Origin: Pseudomonadota bacterium
GTDB taxonomy: Bacteria > Pseudomonadota > Gammaproteobacteria > Burkholderiales > Gallionellaceae
DNA length: 64,000 bases
Assembly: GCA_021787435.1 (NCBI GenBank)
Contig: JAJYLY010000003.1
Coordinates: forward strand, 124,001-188,000
Direction of reading: 5' to 3'
The notes below the pieces were generated by a model. That model ran no database searches and was not told the origin of the DNA. It saw nothing but the letters and a program-made list of their open reading frames with translations. The position numbers and the translations under genes were made by a program. This document shows, in pieces, positions 36,190 to 45,935 of this stretch. Position 1 is the first letter of the stretch; every line of letters begins with the position of its first letter.

Positions 36190-37482
36190 ATGTTTCAAGG
36201 CACGGATAGAGTGGTTTCGGTAGTGGGTTTGGGTTACGTTGGTCTGCCGGTTGCGGTTGCTTTTGGAAAGATCAGGAAAACAGTCGGTTTCGACATCAAT
36301 TCGACCCGGATAGCCGAGTTGAAGGCGGGCCATGACAGGACATGCGAAGTGGAGAGCGCCGATCTGGCTGCAGCGGACATCCTTTTCACCGACAAGATCG
36401 AGGAATTAAGGCTTGCGAATTTCCACATCGTTGCCGTGCCTACCCCCGTGGATGATGCCAATCAGCCGGATTTGACCCCTGTGCACAGGGCGTCCGAGAC
36501 GGTGGGCCGCGCACTGAAGGCAGGCGATATTGTCGTGTATGAATCGACCGTCTATCCTGGCGTCACAGAAGACGAGTGCGTGCCGATACTGGAAGCGCAG
36601 TCGGGTCTCAAATGCGGCGTGGACTTCAAGGTAGGCTACAGTCCGGAGCGCATCAATCCGGGCGACAAGGAACACACCTTCACTAAAATCAAGAAAGTGG
36701 TGTCCGGACAGGACGAGGAATCTTCCGAGATCGTCGCCGAGGTTTACGGCTCTGTCGTGACCGCGGGCGTGTTTCGTGCGACTTCGATCAAGGTCGCCGA
36801 AGCGGCCAAGGTGATCGAGAACACCCAGCGCGATCTCAATATCGCGCTGATGAACGAGCTCTCGCTGATCTTCGACAGAATGGGGATAGACACCAGCGAT
36901 GTGCTCGAAGCGGCGGGCACGAAATGGAACTTCCTGAAGTTCAAGCCCGGGTTGGTGGGCGGACACTGCATAGGCGTGGATCCCTACTATCTGACGCACA
37001 AGGCGGAAAGGCTGGGCTACATTCCTCAGGTGATCCTGTCTGGCCGCCGCATCAACGATGGCATGGGTAAGTTCATCGCGCAGAGGGCTGTGAAGGAAAT
37101 GATACGTGCCGGCCACAATGTGCTGAACAGTACGGTGACCGTTCTGGGGCTGACTTTCAAGGAAAACTGTCCTGATCTGCGCAACTCGAAGGTGATCGAC
37201 ATCATCCGCGAATTGCAGGATTATGGTATAGAAGTACAAGTGCACGATGCGCTTGCGGATTCCGACGAGGCGATGCATGAATACGGTGTGAAGCTCACGC
37301 GCTTTGATCAGTTGAAGCCGGCATCTGCTGTCGTGGTTGCAGTATCTCACGCCGAATATTGCACGTTTACCCCGGATCAGCTTATCGCATTGACATCCGG
37401 AAATCCCGTGCTGATAGACGTGAAGAGCATTTACGATGTGGCGCGTTGCCGTGCCGCCGGCATACGTCTCTGGCGTCTCTGA
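36190..37482 (+). CDS. tviB: UDP-N-acetylglucosamine 6-dehydrogenase (TviB/WbpO type)
   Basis: Oxidises UDP-GlcNAc or UDP-GalNAc to the uronic acid for EPS. The 430-residue product has the NAD fold VVGLGYVGLPVAVAF at the start, VPTPVDDANQPDL, YESTVYPGVTEDECVP, and the catalytic Cys in GGHCIGVDPYYL at about residue 258. The closing domain has GLTFKENCPDLRNSKV. The open frame begins with a TTG at 36175; the ATG at 36190 (MFQGTDRV) is chosen. It is followed by the tviC-type epimerase with 15 bp between them, forming a two-gene sugar-nucleotide module. Confidence 0.9.
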   Translation: MFQGTDRVVSVVGLGYVGLPVAVAFGKIRKTVGFDINSTRIAELKAGHDRTCEVESADLAAADILFTDKIEELRLANFHIVAVPTPVDDANQPDLTPVHRASETVGRALKAGDIVVYESTVYPGVTEDECVPILEAQSGLKCGVDFKVGYSPERINPGDKEHTFTKIKKVVSGQDEESSEIVAEVYGSVVTAGVFRATSIKVAEAAKVIENTQRDLNIALMNELSLIFDRMGIDTSDVLEAAGTKWNFLKFKPGLVGGHCIGVDPYYLTHKAERLGYIPQVILSGRRINDGMGKFIAQRAVKEMIRAGHNVLNSTVTVLGLTFKENCPDLRNSKVIDIIRELQDYGIEVQVHDALADSDEAMHEYGVKLTRFDQLKPASAVVVAVSHAEYCTFTPDQLIALTSGNPVLIDVKSIYDVARCRAAGIRLWRL

Positions 37483-37497
37483 TCGGTCGGGAAACCC

Positions 37498-38526
37498 ATG
37501 CGCGCTTACGATAAGATTAAATCGGATCTGCTGCTTGCGCCCAAGAAATGGCTGATCACAGGGGTTGCGGGATTTATAGGCTCCAATCTGCTGGAAACCC
37601 TGTTGAAGCTGAATCAGACCGTGGTCGGGCTGGATAACCTGTCCACCGAGGATGGTAAAAACTTGCTTCAGGTCGAGTCGCTCGTGACGCCAAAACAGTG
37701 GCAGAACTTCACTTTCATCAAGGGTGATATCTGCGATCTGGCCGCCTGCCGCACCGCCTGCAAGGGAGTCGACCACGTGCTGCACCAAGCGGCATTGGGC
37801 AGCGTGCCGCGTTCTATCGCGGATCCCGTCACGACCAACGCAAGCAACATCACGGGATTTCTTAACATGCTGGTTGCGGCAAAGGATGCGGGTGTTGCGC
37901 GTTTTGTTTATGCGGCCTCCAGTTCGACCTATGGCGATCATCCTGGCCTGCCCAAGGTCGAAGACGTGATCGGCAAGCCGCTCTCACCCTATGCGGTCAC
38001 GAAATACGTGAACGAATTGTATGCGGATGTGTTTGCCAGGACCTATGGCTTCAAGGCGACGGGCTTGCGCTATTTCAACGTGTTCGGGCCGCGCCAGAAC
38101 CCGAACGGCGCCTACGCCGCGGTCATGCCCAAATGGTTCTCCAGCATGCTGCACAATGAGCCTGTCTACATCAACGGCGACGGGGAGACGAGCCGGGATT
38201 TCTGCTATGTGGACAATGCGGTAGAAGCCAACCTGCTGGCTGCGTGCACCAATAACGAAGCTGCGCTGGGCCAAGTCTACAACGTGGCGTTTGGCGAAAT
38301 CACGACCCTGACCCAGCTTTTCAACCTGATACGCGACCAGCTCGCGCAAAAAGTGCAAGGGCTGAAAGTGCCTGATCCTGTGTATCGCGATTTCAGGGAA
38401 GGGGATGTGCGCTATTCGCTGGCCGACATAGGCAAGGCGAAAAGGCTTCTGGGCTATGACCCGCAGTATTCGGTAAGATCAGGTCTCGAGATCGCGGCCA
38501 GCTGGTACATCCGCAGCATGGGCTGA
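37498..38526 (+). CDS. tviC: UDP-N-acetylglucosamine 4-epimerase (TviC/WbpP type)
   Basis: Short-chain dehydrogenase-type epimerase acting on UDP-GlcNAc/GalNAc or their uronic acids. The 342-residue product has the NAD motif [14 protein letters not shown] at about residue 20, [25 protein letters not shown], and the catalytic YAVTK at about residue 166, then [20 protein letters not shown]. The N-terminal extension before the Rossmann fold is typical of WbpP/TviC. It is convergent with the asparagine-synthetase gene, the two stops touching at 38526/38527. Confidence 0.9.
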   Translation: MRAYDKIKSDLLLAPKKWLITGVAGFIGSNLLETLLKLNQTVVGLDNLSTEDGKNLLQVESLVTPKQWQNFTFIKGDICDLAACRTACKGVDHVLHQAALGSVPRSIADPVTTNASNITGFLNMLVAAKDAGVARFVYAASSSTYGDHPGLPKVEDVIGKPLSPYAVTKYVNELYADVFARTYGFKATGLRYFNVFGPRQNPNGAYAAVMPKWFSSMLHNEPVYINGDGETSRDFCYVDNAVEANLLAACTNNEAALGQVYNVAFGEITTLTQLFNLIRDQLAQKVQGLKVPDPVYRDFREGDVRYSLADIGKAKRLLGYDPQYSVRSGLEIAASWYIRSMG

Positions 38527-40350
38527 TCAACGCCCGTGGTGCGCCCTGAACCACTGTTCCAGCATCACCAGCACCCAGATCAAGGTGCCGTAATATCCCG
38601 AATGGTTCTCGGCGTGAAGCCGCGTGATCTCGTCGATGAATTCGGGGCGGAAAATGCCGCGCTTCTTGAGGCTCTCAAGGCTGTCATTCGATAGCTCCTG
38701 CAGCGTCTTGTCGTTCTTCAGCCATTCCCCGAAGGGCAGGCCGAAGCCGTGCTTGCTCTTGGTGAGGATTGCATCCGGCAGATAGCCGCGCAGCGCCTCC
38801 TTGAAGAAATAGCGCAAGCGTGTTCCCTTGAGCTTTAGGCTTGGTTCCAGCCTCGCAGAAAACGCGACCACACTGTCGGCAAGCATCGGAAAGGCGACGT
38901 CTATCCCCGCCAGATCGCAGGTCTTGACCACCTTGGGCAGGTCGTTGTCCGCCAGCGTGAATTTGAGATCCAGCGCCAGCATGCGGTTAAGCTGGGTCTT
39001 CGCCTCCGCGCCGTGGTAAGTCTGTTCCAGAAGCTTGAGTGGGTTGCCGGTGTCGACCTGATTCAGAAATTCCGGCATGAAGACATTGGCAGGTCCCAGG
39101 CGTTCGAGCAGATTGTAGGTTTCAAGCCTCCCCGGCATCGGTACGGAGGCCTGGTCGACATAACTCTTCGCCTTTCTCAAAATCGCCATGTTGCCAGGGA
39201 GGCTCGCGCTCAAGGGTTCGATAACGCGATGGCGCAGACTGGAAGGAATGGAGTCATAGATAGAGAATATCCTCTGCTTGGCATACCGTGCATTGCCGCC
39301 GAACAGTTCGTCTCCGCCATCGCCGCCTAGGAGTCGCTCGATGCCGTCTTCTTTTGCAAGCTTTGCGCAGTAGTATGTCGGCATGGCGGACGCGTTGCCG
39401 AACGGTTGATCGTAGACCGATGCGATCTCGGGTATGGCTTTTGCTACATCACTGGGGGTGACGTAATACTCGTGATGCTGGGTGCCGAAATGCTTGGATG
39501 CGATGCGCGCATACTCCATTTCGTCGTAGCCTTCTGCCTCGAAGCCGATGGAATAGGTGGGTGCGGCTTTTCCTGTCACTTCTCCCAGCATGCCTGCCAG
39601 TGTGGAGCTGTCTGTGCCGCCGCTTAGGAATGTGCCGGTTTTGGCCCCCCTTGCACTGAGTTCGACTGATTGCAACAGCTTGCTCAGGAATTCGGCCTTA
39701 AGCACCTCGAAGGGCGCTTTCTCATGCTCAATGAAATGCATCTTCCAGTAGGCCTTGATCTGGACCTTACCCTTCTTGAAGGAAAGATATTCGCCTGGCA
39801 ACAGGTGGTATTGTCCGAGATAGATCGATTCCGGCCCCGGGATCATGTGGAAATAGATGTAATCGTAGATGGCCTGATTGTTGAGTTCCGGCTTGATGCG
39901 GGGATGCTGGTTGACTGCATCGAGCGTCGAGCCGAAAACCAGGCTGCCGTCTGCGATGCTGTAGACCATCGGGCAGATGCCGCTGCGATCTATCGCCAGA
40001 TATGCGGAGTCGTCGTTTTCGTCCAGTATGGCTGCCGAAAATGCACCCGAAATCCGCTCGAAGATGGTCTCGCCATGCTCCATGTAACCCTGGGCCAGCG
40101 CATGTGCAGTCCCCTCGGTTGTCGCGAGTGCTTGCAGCCTTGCATCCTGAAATTCCGGATTGCCAAAAATTGCAGCCAGCACATGCTGGATTGAGGAAGT
40201 CGAGCCGGATTTTCCGGCAGCGATCGCGCTGCGGACCCCGTTCAATGTGCCTGATGGCGCGCTATCGGTACGGGTCAGCGCGGATGCCATTTTTGCAATG
40301 ACAGTTTCAGCGTCAGTTTGAATGCCGTACCATCCGCAGATGCCGCTCAT
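38527..40350 (-). CDS. Asparagine-synthetase-like amidotransferase without the usual Cys2
   Basis: A 607-residue AsnB-type protein in the EPS region. The C-terminal synthetase domain has the PP-loop TFLSGGTDSSTLAG at about residue 240 and GGDGGDELFGGN at about 340. The N-terminal glutaminase-like domain begins MSGICGWYG: the nucleophilic Cys that should follow Met is Ser, and a Cys stands at position 5. Glutamine hydrolysis may therefore be lost, with ammonia or another amine as the nucleophile. The start overlaps the PLP decarboxylase by 4 bp, so the two work from one transcript. I do not assign it to the standard XrtA amidotransferase 1, which begins with MCGI. Confidence 0.85.
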   Translation of the reverse strand: MSGICGWYGIQTDAETVIAKMASALTRTDSAPSGTLNGVRSAIAAGKSGSTSSIQHVLAAIFGNPEFQDARLQALATTEGTAHALAQGYMEHGETIFERISGAFSAAILDENDDSAYLAIDRSGICPMVYSIADGSLVFGSTLDAVNQHPRIKPELNNQAIYDYIYFHMIPGPESIYLGQYHLLPGEYLSFKKGKVQIKAYWKMHFIEHEKAPFEVLKAEFLSKLLQSVELSARGAKTGTFLSGGTDSSTLAGMLGEVTGKAAPTYSIGFEAEGYDEMEYARIASKHFGTQHHEYYVTPSDVAKAIPEIASVYDQPFGNASAMPTYYCAKLAKEDGIERLLGGDGGDELFGGNARYAKQRIFSIYDSIPSSLRHRVIEPLSASLPGNMAILRKAKSYVDQASVPMPGRLETYNLLERLGPANVFMPEFLNQVDTGNPLKLLEQTYHGAEAKTQLNRMLALDLKFTLADNDLPKVVKTCDLAGIDVAFPMLADSVVAFSARLEPSLKLKGTRLRYFFKEALRGYLPDAILTKSKHGFGLPFGEWLKNDKTLQELSNDSLESLKKRGIFRPEFIDEITRLHAENHSGYYGTLIWVLVMLEQWFRAHHGR

Positions 40351-41582
40351 GCCAGCACCTCTGCAGCATTCGGATGGCTCAAAAAGGCAGACGGGCTTGC
40401 GGTTCTTCCATAGGCACCAGATTGGAATACCACGACCAGATCGCCAACATCGGCTTCTGCCATTTCCATCCTGTCGGCCAGCACATCCAGAGGGGTGCAC
40501 AGGGGCCCCACGACAGACACGGTTTCAAGCTTTGCTGCATGCATCTTGTTGCCTATCGCGACAGGGTAATTCTTTCGTATCACCTGTCCGAAATTGCCGG
40601 ATGCGGCCAGATGATGGTGCAGTCCTCCGTCCGTGACGAGGAAAATCTGTCCGCGGGAAATCTTTCTGTCGATTATCCGGCACACATATATGCCTGCTTC
40701 GCCGACCAGATAGCGGCCGAGTTCGATGACCAGCTGCGCATCGGGTAAAGTCCGTTTCACATCGGGCAACTGACGCGTGAGATTCCCTCCGATCATTGCA
40801 ATATCCAGAGGCTGCTCGCCTGGGAAGTAGGGGATACCGAAACCCCCGCCGATGTTGAGCAGTCTGACAGGTCCGGGTGCTTCACGGGCAAGCCGGATTG
40901 CAAGTGCCAGCGTCTTTTCCTGGGCTTCCATGATGGACTCGGCCTTCAGGTTCTGCGACCCGCCGAAAATGTGAAAGCCGATGAATTCAAGTGGTAGTTC
41001 GCCGATGCGTTTAAGCATTCCGGGTACGAGTTCTGCGTCGACACCGAACTGCTTGGGGCCGCCGCCCATCTTCATGCCGGAAGATTTGAGTTCGAAATCA
41101 GGATTGACGCGCACCGCGACCTTGGGTTGATAGCCGAGAGACAGTCCGATGCGGGCTGCACTTTCCATTTCACGTTCAGATTCGAGATTGATCACGATGC
41201 CAGCGGCAATTGCAGAGGCAAGCTCGCTTTCTGTCTTTCCGGGGCCTGCGAAGCTGATGTTTGCTGGAGAAGTCGGCGTGTCGAGTGCGATCTGCATTTC
41301 TCCGGCGGAGGCGACATCCAGCCCGTCGACCAGAGATGCCATGTGTTGCACGATTGCCGGCATGGGGTTGGCTTTCATCGCGTAATGCAGATGGATTTCC
41401 GGAGGCAGATTTTCGCGCAGGTGCTGGACTCTTGATGTCAGGAGCGCGCGGTCGTAAGCGAAAAAAGGGGTCTTTCCCACGCGCTCTGCCAGGCGCGTCA
41501 AGGGCTGTCCGCCGACCTGCAGGCAGTTGTTCACGACTGGAAAAGCGTTGAGTGGAAAATGAACAGGTTTGGTTGTCGTCAT
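40347..41582 (-). CDS. PLP-dependent decarboxylase, exosortase A system-associated
   Basis: A 411-residue fold-type III decarboxylase related to diaminopimelate/ornithine decarboxylases and usual in XrtA EPS loci. It shows TPFFAYDRALL-like GKTPFFAYDR at about residue 33, the PLP lysine in LHYAMKANPMPAI at about residue 67, GGGFGIPYFPGE at about 265, and VGPLCTPLD with the partner-subunit Cys at about residue 363. It overlaps the asparagine-synthetase-like gene by 4 bp and follows the deacetylase by 36 bp, giving an operon deacetylase-decarboxylase-amidotransferase. The substrate is unknown. Confidence 0.9.
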   Translation of the reverse strand: MTTTKPVHFPLNAFPVVNNCLQVGGQPLTRLAERVGKTPFFAYDRALLTSRVQHLRENLPPEIHLHYAMKANPMPAIVQHMASLVDGLDVASAGEMQIALDTPTSPANISFAGPGKTESELASAIAAGIVINLESEREMESAARIGLSLGYQPKVAVRVNPDFELKSSGMKMGGGPKQFGVDAELVPGMLKRIGELPLEFIGFHIFGGSQNLKAESIMEAQEKTLALAIRLAREAPGPVRLLNIGGGFGIPYFPGEQPLDIAMIGGNLTRQLPDVKRTLPDAQLVIELGRYLVGEAGIYVCRIIDRKISRGQIFLVTDGGLHHHLAASGNFGQVIRKNYPVAIGNKMHAAKLETVSVVGPLCTPLDVLADRMEMAEADVGDLVVVFQSGAYGRTASPSAFLSHPNAAEVLA

Positions 41583-41618
41583 CTTGTCGTTTTCAATCGT
41601 TTCAGCGGATAGTCTATG

Positions 41619-42620
41619 TTAACGGGTCACATCAGGCAAGGCTGTCCTGGGGCGGGTTTTAGACAGGTTGCCGATCAGTCGCAGAGAAAAGTTGAGGGGC
41701 GATCTGTCCCAAGGTGTGAAACGGGGCAGCTGGAAAAGGTCGCTGCTCTTGTGCGCGACGCCCACCGCTGTGGATACTGCCGCATCAAAGCCCAGTTGCT
41801 TTACGATATCGACATGTGCAGCCCGATAGTCAGTTTCGGGTTTTCCGTTGGGATAGGCGAAAGTCCGGACCGGTTTGCCAGTCAGCTCTTCAAGGTAGCG
41901 CTTACCGTTTTCGATTTCGTCTTTCGCGGATTTGTTATCGATACTGGCAAGGATGGGATGGTTGATGGTATGGCCGCCTATCTCCATGCCGGAATCGGAG
42001 AGCAGTCTCACCTGCTCATCCATCATCATCAAATTGCGTGGCGGTTCAACTCCGGCAAGTCCGCTTACCGTATCGACCAATGTCTGTCTTTCCTCTAGAG
42101 GTTTGTATTTCAGGCAGGACAGGATATTTTCAATCGCAGAGCGCTTTTGTTCGATCGTTTCGATCGCAAACTTTGCGAGCCCGATTGGGGCGAGATCTAT
42201 GCTGTCCCGGCTTGACATTCTGATGGACTCTATGACGCTGTCGTTGAACATGATGCCACCGTTTAGATAGCCCGTCGCGATGAAAAATGTCGCAGCAATG
42301 CGGTGTTTTTTCAGGATGGGGAGCGCGATCTCAGCGTTGTCCGCATAGCCGTCGTCGAAGGTGATAGAGGCAGCCCTTGCGGGCAGCGTGCCGGATTTCA
42401 ATCGTTCAACCGCCTCTGTCAGTGGTATCACAGTGAATATTCTTGATACCTGTTTCATCTGGAGATCGAACCTTGCGCTGTCCACCTCGGAAGGAAACAG
42501 CGGATCAGGTACTGGCAGCACCCTGTGGTAGATCAGGATGGACAGGCGGGCGTTGGGGCCTGCCGGTGAGAGCAGGGTGCCGGGTATTTTCAGGGTGAAA
42601 CCCGTGGCGTCCTTGATCAT
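41619..42620 (-). CDS. Polysaccharide deacetylase (NodB domain)
   Basis: A 333-residue carbohydrate-esterase-4 protein. The metal and catalytic residues are in ITFDDGYADNAEIAL (about residue 87) and GGHTINHPILASI (two His, about residue 217); TFAYPNGKPETDY is the conserved arginine-like segment of the family. There is no signal peptide, only a mildly hydrophobic start. It probably removes acetyl groups from the EPS or its precursors. It is divergent from prsT with 140 bp between starts. Confidence 0.88.
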   Translation of the reverse strand: MIKDATGFTLKIPGTLLSPAGPNARLSILIYHRVLPVPDPLFPSEVDSARFDLQMKQVSRIFTVIPLTEAVERLKSGTLPARAASITFDDGYADNAEIALPILKKHRIAATFFIATGYLNGGIMFNDSVIESIRMSSRDSIDLAPIGLAKFAIETIEQKRSAIENILSCLKYKPLEERQTLVDTVSGLAGVEPPRNLMMMDEQVRLLSDSGMEIGGHTINHPILASIDNKSAKDEIENGKRYLEELTGKPVRTFAYPNGKPETDYRAAHVDIVKQLGFDAAVSTAVGVAHKSSDLFQLPRFTPWDRSPLNFSLRLIGNLSKTRPRTALPDVTR

Positions 42621-42760
42621 GCTTGGTTCTGTAGGATGAATTGAGACATTCTAGCTTTTCACGCGGCTTAAGTATATCTCGGCCCATACCTGTCCGCTTG
42701 CAGCAATTTTTAAGCTATACTCGGTTGCGATATCGACGAAAACTTCTCAAGGAGTGCGCT

Positions 42761-45547
42761 ATGCCGGCTATTCGAAGCAGTAGTTACCGATTCCTTCCCT
42801 TGTTGATGATGGCGCTGCTTTCAGGCGCGGTCTCGACAGGCTGCAGCAAAATCAAGACGAGTCAGGATTATCTTGCAGATGCACAGGGCTATCACGCCAA
42901 GGGCGACGACAAGTCGGCCGTGATCCAGCTCAAAAACGCATTGCAGAAGGATGCGAACAACGGCGATGCGCGCTATCTGCTTGGCACGATATACAGCAAC
43001 AACGGCAACCTCGCGGCGGCCGAAGATGAGTTGCACAAGGCACTCTCGAACGCTCGTGAAAAGGACAAGGTGCAGAATGCGCTCGGCCAGATATATCTTC
43101 AGCGCGGGGAATTCCAGAAGATCATAGACGAAATGCAGCCTGACCCTGCAATGAAGGGCGAGGAGTTGGCAGCGCTGCTGGTACTGCGCGGTGATGCGTA
43201 TCTCGGATTAAACAAACAGGATGATGCGGGAACTTCCTATGCCGGGGCGTTGAAGGCGGCGCCCGGTTTTGCCGATGCTGTGTTGGGACAGGCGAGGCTT
43301 GCTGCAGCAGGCAACAAGCCTGACGAGACGATGAAGCTGATCGATCAGGTGATTGCCGGCAAGCCCGACAATGTCAAGGCATGGCTGATGAAGGGCGACA
43401 TGTTGCGCGCAAAAGCCGATCCGGACGGCGCAGCAAAAGCCTATGGCCAGGTGCTGAAGATCGATGGCAACAACATCGCCGCGCATGTGAACATGGCGTC
43501 GATGGCGCTGGATGAGGGCAAGATGGACGAGGCGCAGAAGGAAATCGGTGAGCTTGCCAAGATACAGCCCAACAATCTGATGGGGAAATATCTGCAGGCA
43601 ATGCTGCATTTCCGCCAGAAGAAATTTGCGGCTGCCAGGGATGATCTTGAACAGGTTCTGAAGGGTGCGCCGGATCACATGCCCAGCCTGCTGCTGATGG
43701 GGGCAGTCAGCTTCGAACTCGGTTCTCTTGAAGTGGCGCAAAAGGATCTGGGGCGTTTCGTCGACACTTTTCCGAACAACGCCTATGCTAGAAAGCTGCT
43801 CGCCCAGACGCTGTTGAAAATGAAGCAGCCGGACGGGGCCTTGAAGGCGCTGGGGCCTTTGCTGAACGATGCGCATGCCGACTTGCAGACCGATGCGATC
43901 GCAGCGGATGCTTACATGCAGGTGGGCCAATTTGATAAGGCAGTGCAGTATTTGGAGAAAGGGGTTGCGGGCAACCCCAAGAATGCGGATCTGCGCATGC
44001 AGTTGGGCCTTGCTCGATTGGCAGGCGGACAGGGAGACCGGGCAATCGCGGATCTCGAGGCGGCTGCCAAGCTCGATCCAGCCAAGCTTGAGGCGGAAAA
44101 CGCGCTGGCGCTGACCTATCTTGGCAAGAAGGATTACGATCATGCGCTCTCGGCAATCCAGACCATGATCAGGAAGGCCCCCCAAAATCCTGCCTATTTC
44201 AACTTGCAGGGGGCGGCTTATGTCGGGAAGAACGACATCCCGGACGCCAGAAAGAGCTTCGAGTCGGCGATTGCGGCATCCCCGGGCTATGTTCCGGCAG
44301 CGATCAATCTGGGGCAGCTTGACATGAAGGACAATCCTGAAGCGGCGCGCAAACGATTTGAAGGCGTCTTGAGCACTGACAAGAACAATGTTCAAGCGAT
44401 GCTTTATCTTTCGGCGATTGCGAAGAATGCAGGAGATGACAATGAATTCGTAAACTGGCTCGAGAAAGCAACCAAGACAAATCCCGCCGTGTTGCAGCCA
44501 TGGAACATGTTGACGAGTTATTACTTGCAGCAGAAAAACCAGAAGGAGGCTGTTGCGCATGCTGAAGCTGCGGCGAATGCCAACCCCAAGAACCCAGAGG
44601 CGCTGGACTTGCTGGGGTCGACCCAGCTTGCAACCGGCAAGATGGATGATGCGGTTACCACATACAAGAAACTTCTGGAACTGGTGCCCAGATCCCCTCT
44701 GGCAAATTATCGGCTGGGTGTGGCGCTTTCTGCGGGCAAGGATGCGGATGCGGCGGCGAATTCCTTTGCGCGCGCGCTGGAGTTGAAGCCGGGTTATGTC
44801 GAAGCGGCCGATGCACTGGTCGGCACGGATATCAGGGCCGGGAAATACGCCGCTGCGCTGAAGGTAGCCAGCGACTTCCAGCAGCGCTTCCCCAAGGCAT
44901 CTGAAGGGTTGCTGCTCGAGGGCGATGTCGCGATGGCGCAGAAAGAGTTTGAAAAGGCGTCAAACGCATACGGAAAGGCGCAGGCTGTCGACAAGACGAC
45001 GGTGGGTGCAATCAAACTGCATGGCGCGTTGACTCTGTCGGGAAAAATGAAGCAGGCAGATGAGGGTTTGCTGCAATGGCTGCATCTTCATCCTAGGGAT
45101 GTCATGGCCAGAAACTACATGGGTGATGTGTTTCTTCGGGCTGGCAATTTCAAGGGAGCCGAAGATCAGTACCTGGCGGTGCTCCAGGTCCAGCCGGACA
45201 ATCTTCTTGCGCTCAACAATCTGGCCGTGATGTATCAGAAGACGAGCGATCCCAAGGCCGAAGAGATGGCTAGGCGCGCCTATAAGCTGGTACCTGACAA
45301 CCCGGAGATCATGGATACGCTGGGCTGGATACTGGCAGGGAAGGGAGATGTCAAAGAAGGGCTGGATTTACTGCAGAAGGCGGTATTAGCCGCGCCCAAT
45401 GTGCCGGACATCAATTACCATTATGCCGCAGCGCTTGCCAAGTCTGGCGACAAGGCGAAAGCCAAGGATGAGCTTACCAAGTTGATTTCGTTGGGAAAAA
45501 ACTTTCCGCAACTGCAGGAAGCGAAAGCGCTGCTCGAGACGCTCTGA
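42761..45547 (+). CDS. prsT: PEP-CTERM system TPR lipoprotein PrsT
   Basis: A 928-residue protein encoded in exosortase-A EPS loci. It has a lipoprotein signal peptide with lipobox SGAVSTGCSK (Cys at about residue 28), then TPR repeats to the end (for example YHAKGDDKSAVIQLKNAL, GYVEAADALVG and NNLAVMYQKTSD). It is probably anchored to the outer membrane facing the periplasm, as a scaffold for EPS/PEP-CTERM export. The frame opens at 42641, but the ATG at 42761 has an AAGGAG ribosome site and gives the signal peptide. No sigma-54 site was found upstream of it. Confidence 0.9.
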   Translation: MPAIRSSSYRFLPLLMMALLSGAVSTGCSKIKTSQDYLADAQGYHAKGDDKSAVIQLKNALQKDANNGDARYLLGTIYSNNGNLAAAEDELHKALSNAREKDKVQNALGQIYLQRGEFQKIIDEMQPDPAMKGEELAALLVLRGDAYLGLNKQDDAGTSYAGALKAAPGFADAVLGQARLAAAGNKPDETMKLIDQVIAGKPDNVKAWLMKGDMLRAKADPDGAAKAYGQVLKIDGNNIAAHVNMASMALDEGKMDEAQKEIGELAKIQPNNLMGKYLQAMLHFRQKKFAAARDDLEQVLKGAPDHMPSLLLMGAVSFELGSLEVAQKDLGRFVDTFPNNAYARKLLAQTLLKMKQPDGALKALGPLLNDAHADLQTDAIAADAYMQVGQFDKAVQYLEKGVAGNPKNADLRMQLGLARLAGGQGDRAIADLEAAAKLDPAKLEAENALALTYLGKKDYDHALSAIQTMIRKAPQNPAYFNLQGAAYVGKNDIPDARKSFESAIAASPGYVPAAINLGQLDMKDNPEAARKRFEGVLSTDKNNVQAMLYLSAIAKNAGDDNEFVNWLEKATKTNPAVLQPWNMLTSYYLQQKNQKEAVAHAEAAANANPKNPEALDLLGSTQLATGKMDDAVTTYKKLLELVPRSPLANYRLGVALSAGKDADAAANSFARALELKPGYVEAADALVGTDIRAGKYAAALKVASDFQQRFPKASEGLLLEGDVAMAQKEFEKASNAYGKAQAVDKTTVGAIKLHGALTLSGKMKQADEGLLQWLHLHPRDVMARNYMGDVFLRAGNFKGAEDQYLAVLQVQPDNLLALNNLAVMYQKTSDPKAEEMARRAYKLVPDNPEIMDTLGWILAGKGDVKEGLDLLQKAVLAAPNVPDINYHYAAALAKSGDKAKAKDELTKLISLGKNFPQLQEAKALLETL

Positions 45548-45935
45548 AGTTTGTCGGTTTATTTTACAGAGGATAGTCTGCTGAAAAATACAAGCCTTCG
45601 GCCTATCCTCTGGATTCAAGAAAAAACAATATATAAATCAAATAAATGATGATTTCCCTTGGGCGCCCGCCCATTTGTTGGGGGAATGACAGTCATGTTC
45701 TGAAATCCAAGTTGATCATCGCAAAGATTCTGGCAATAGGTAACGATATTGTTTGTCGGAATACTTTACACACAGGGGGGTATGAGAGTGTGTGAGTGTA
45801 AAAAAAACATCTATATACAGTAAGTTATTGATATTGGCACGCATCGTGCTTTATACATGGCGTAAAGAATGAATATGGTTTCTACAAGAAAAGAAGCTGC
45901 CTAAATAACTTTGTGAGTATCTTAAGGAGAAAAAA
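45548..45935 (+). promoter_or_regulatory. Regulatory gap with a sigma-54 promoter before the second PEP-CTERM gene
   Basis: No gene lies in these 388 bp. TGGCACG-CATC-GTGCT (45835-45850) is a near-consensus sigma-54 promoter, with one mismatch in the -12 box, 86 bp before the ATG. Upstream, TTTACACACA (45765-45774) and TGTGTGAGTGTAAA (45789-45802) form an imperfect inverted repeat, 60 and 32 bp from the -24 box, as expected for an enhancer-binding protein. Activation by a PrsR-type regulator is inferred from the PEP-CTERM context; no such gene is in the window. Confidence 0.75.

Noticed and set aside
36406..37941. Minus-strand open frame of 511 codons opposite tviB/tviC
   Set aside because: It runs against two clearly recognised sugar-nucleotide genes and shows only antisense-type composition.
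43208..44560. Minus-strand open frame of 450 codons opposite prsT
   Set aside because: Repeat structure mirrors the TPR repeats of the plus strand; an artefact of codon bias.
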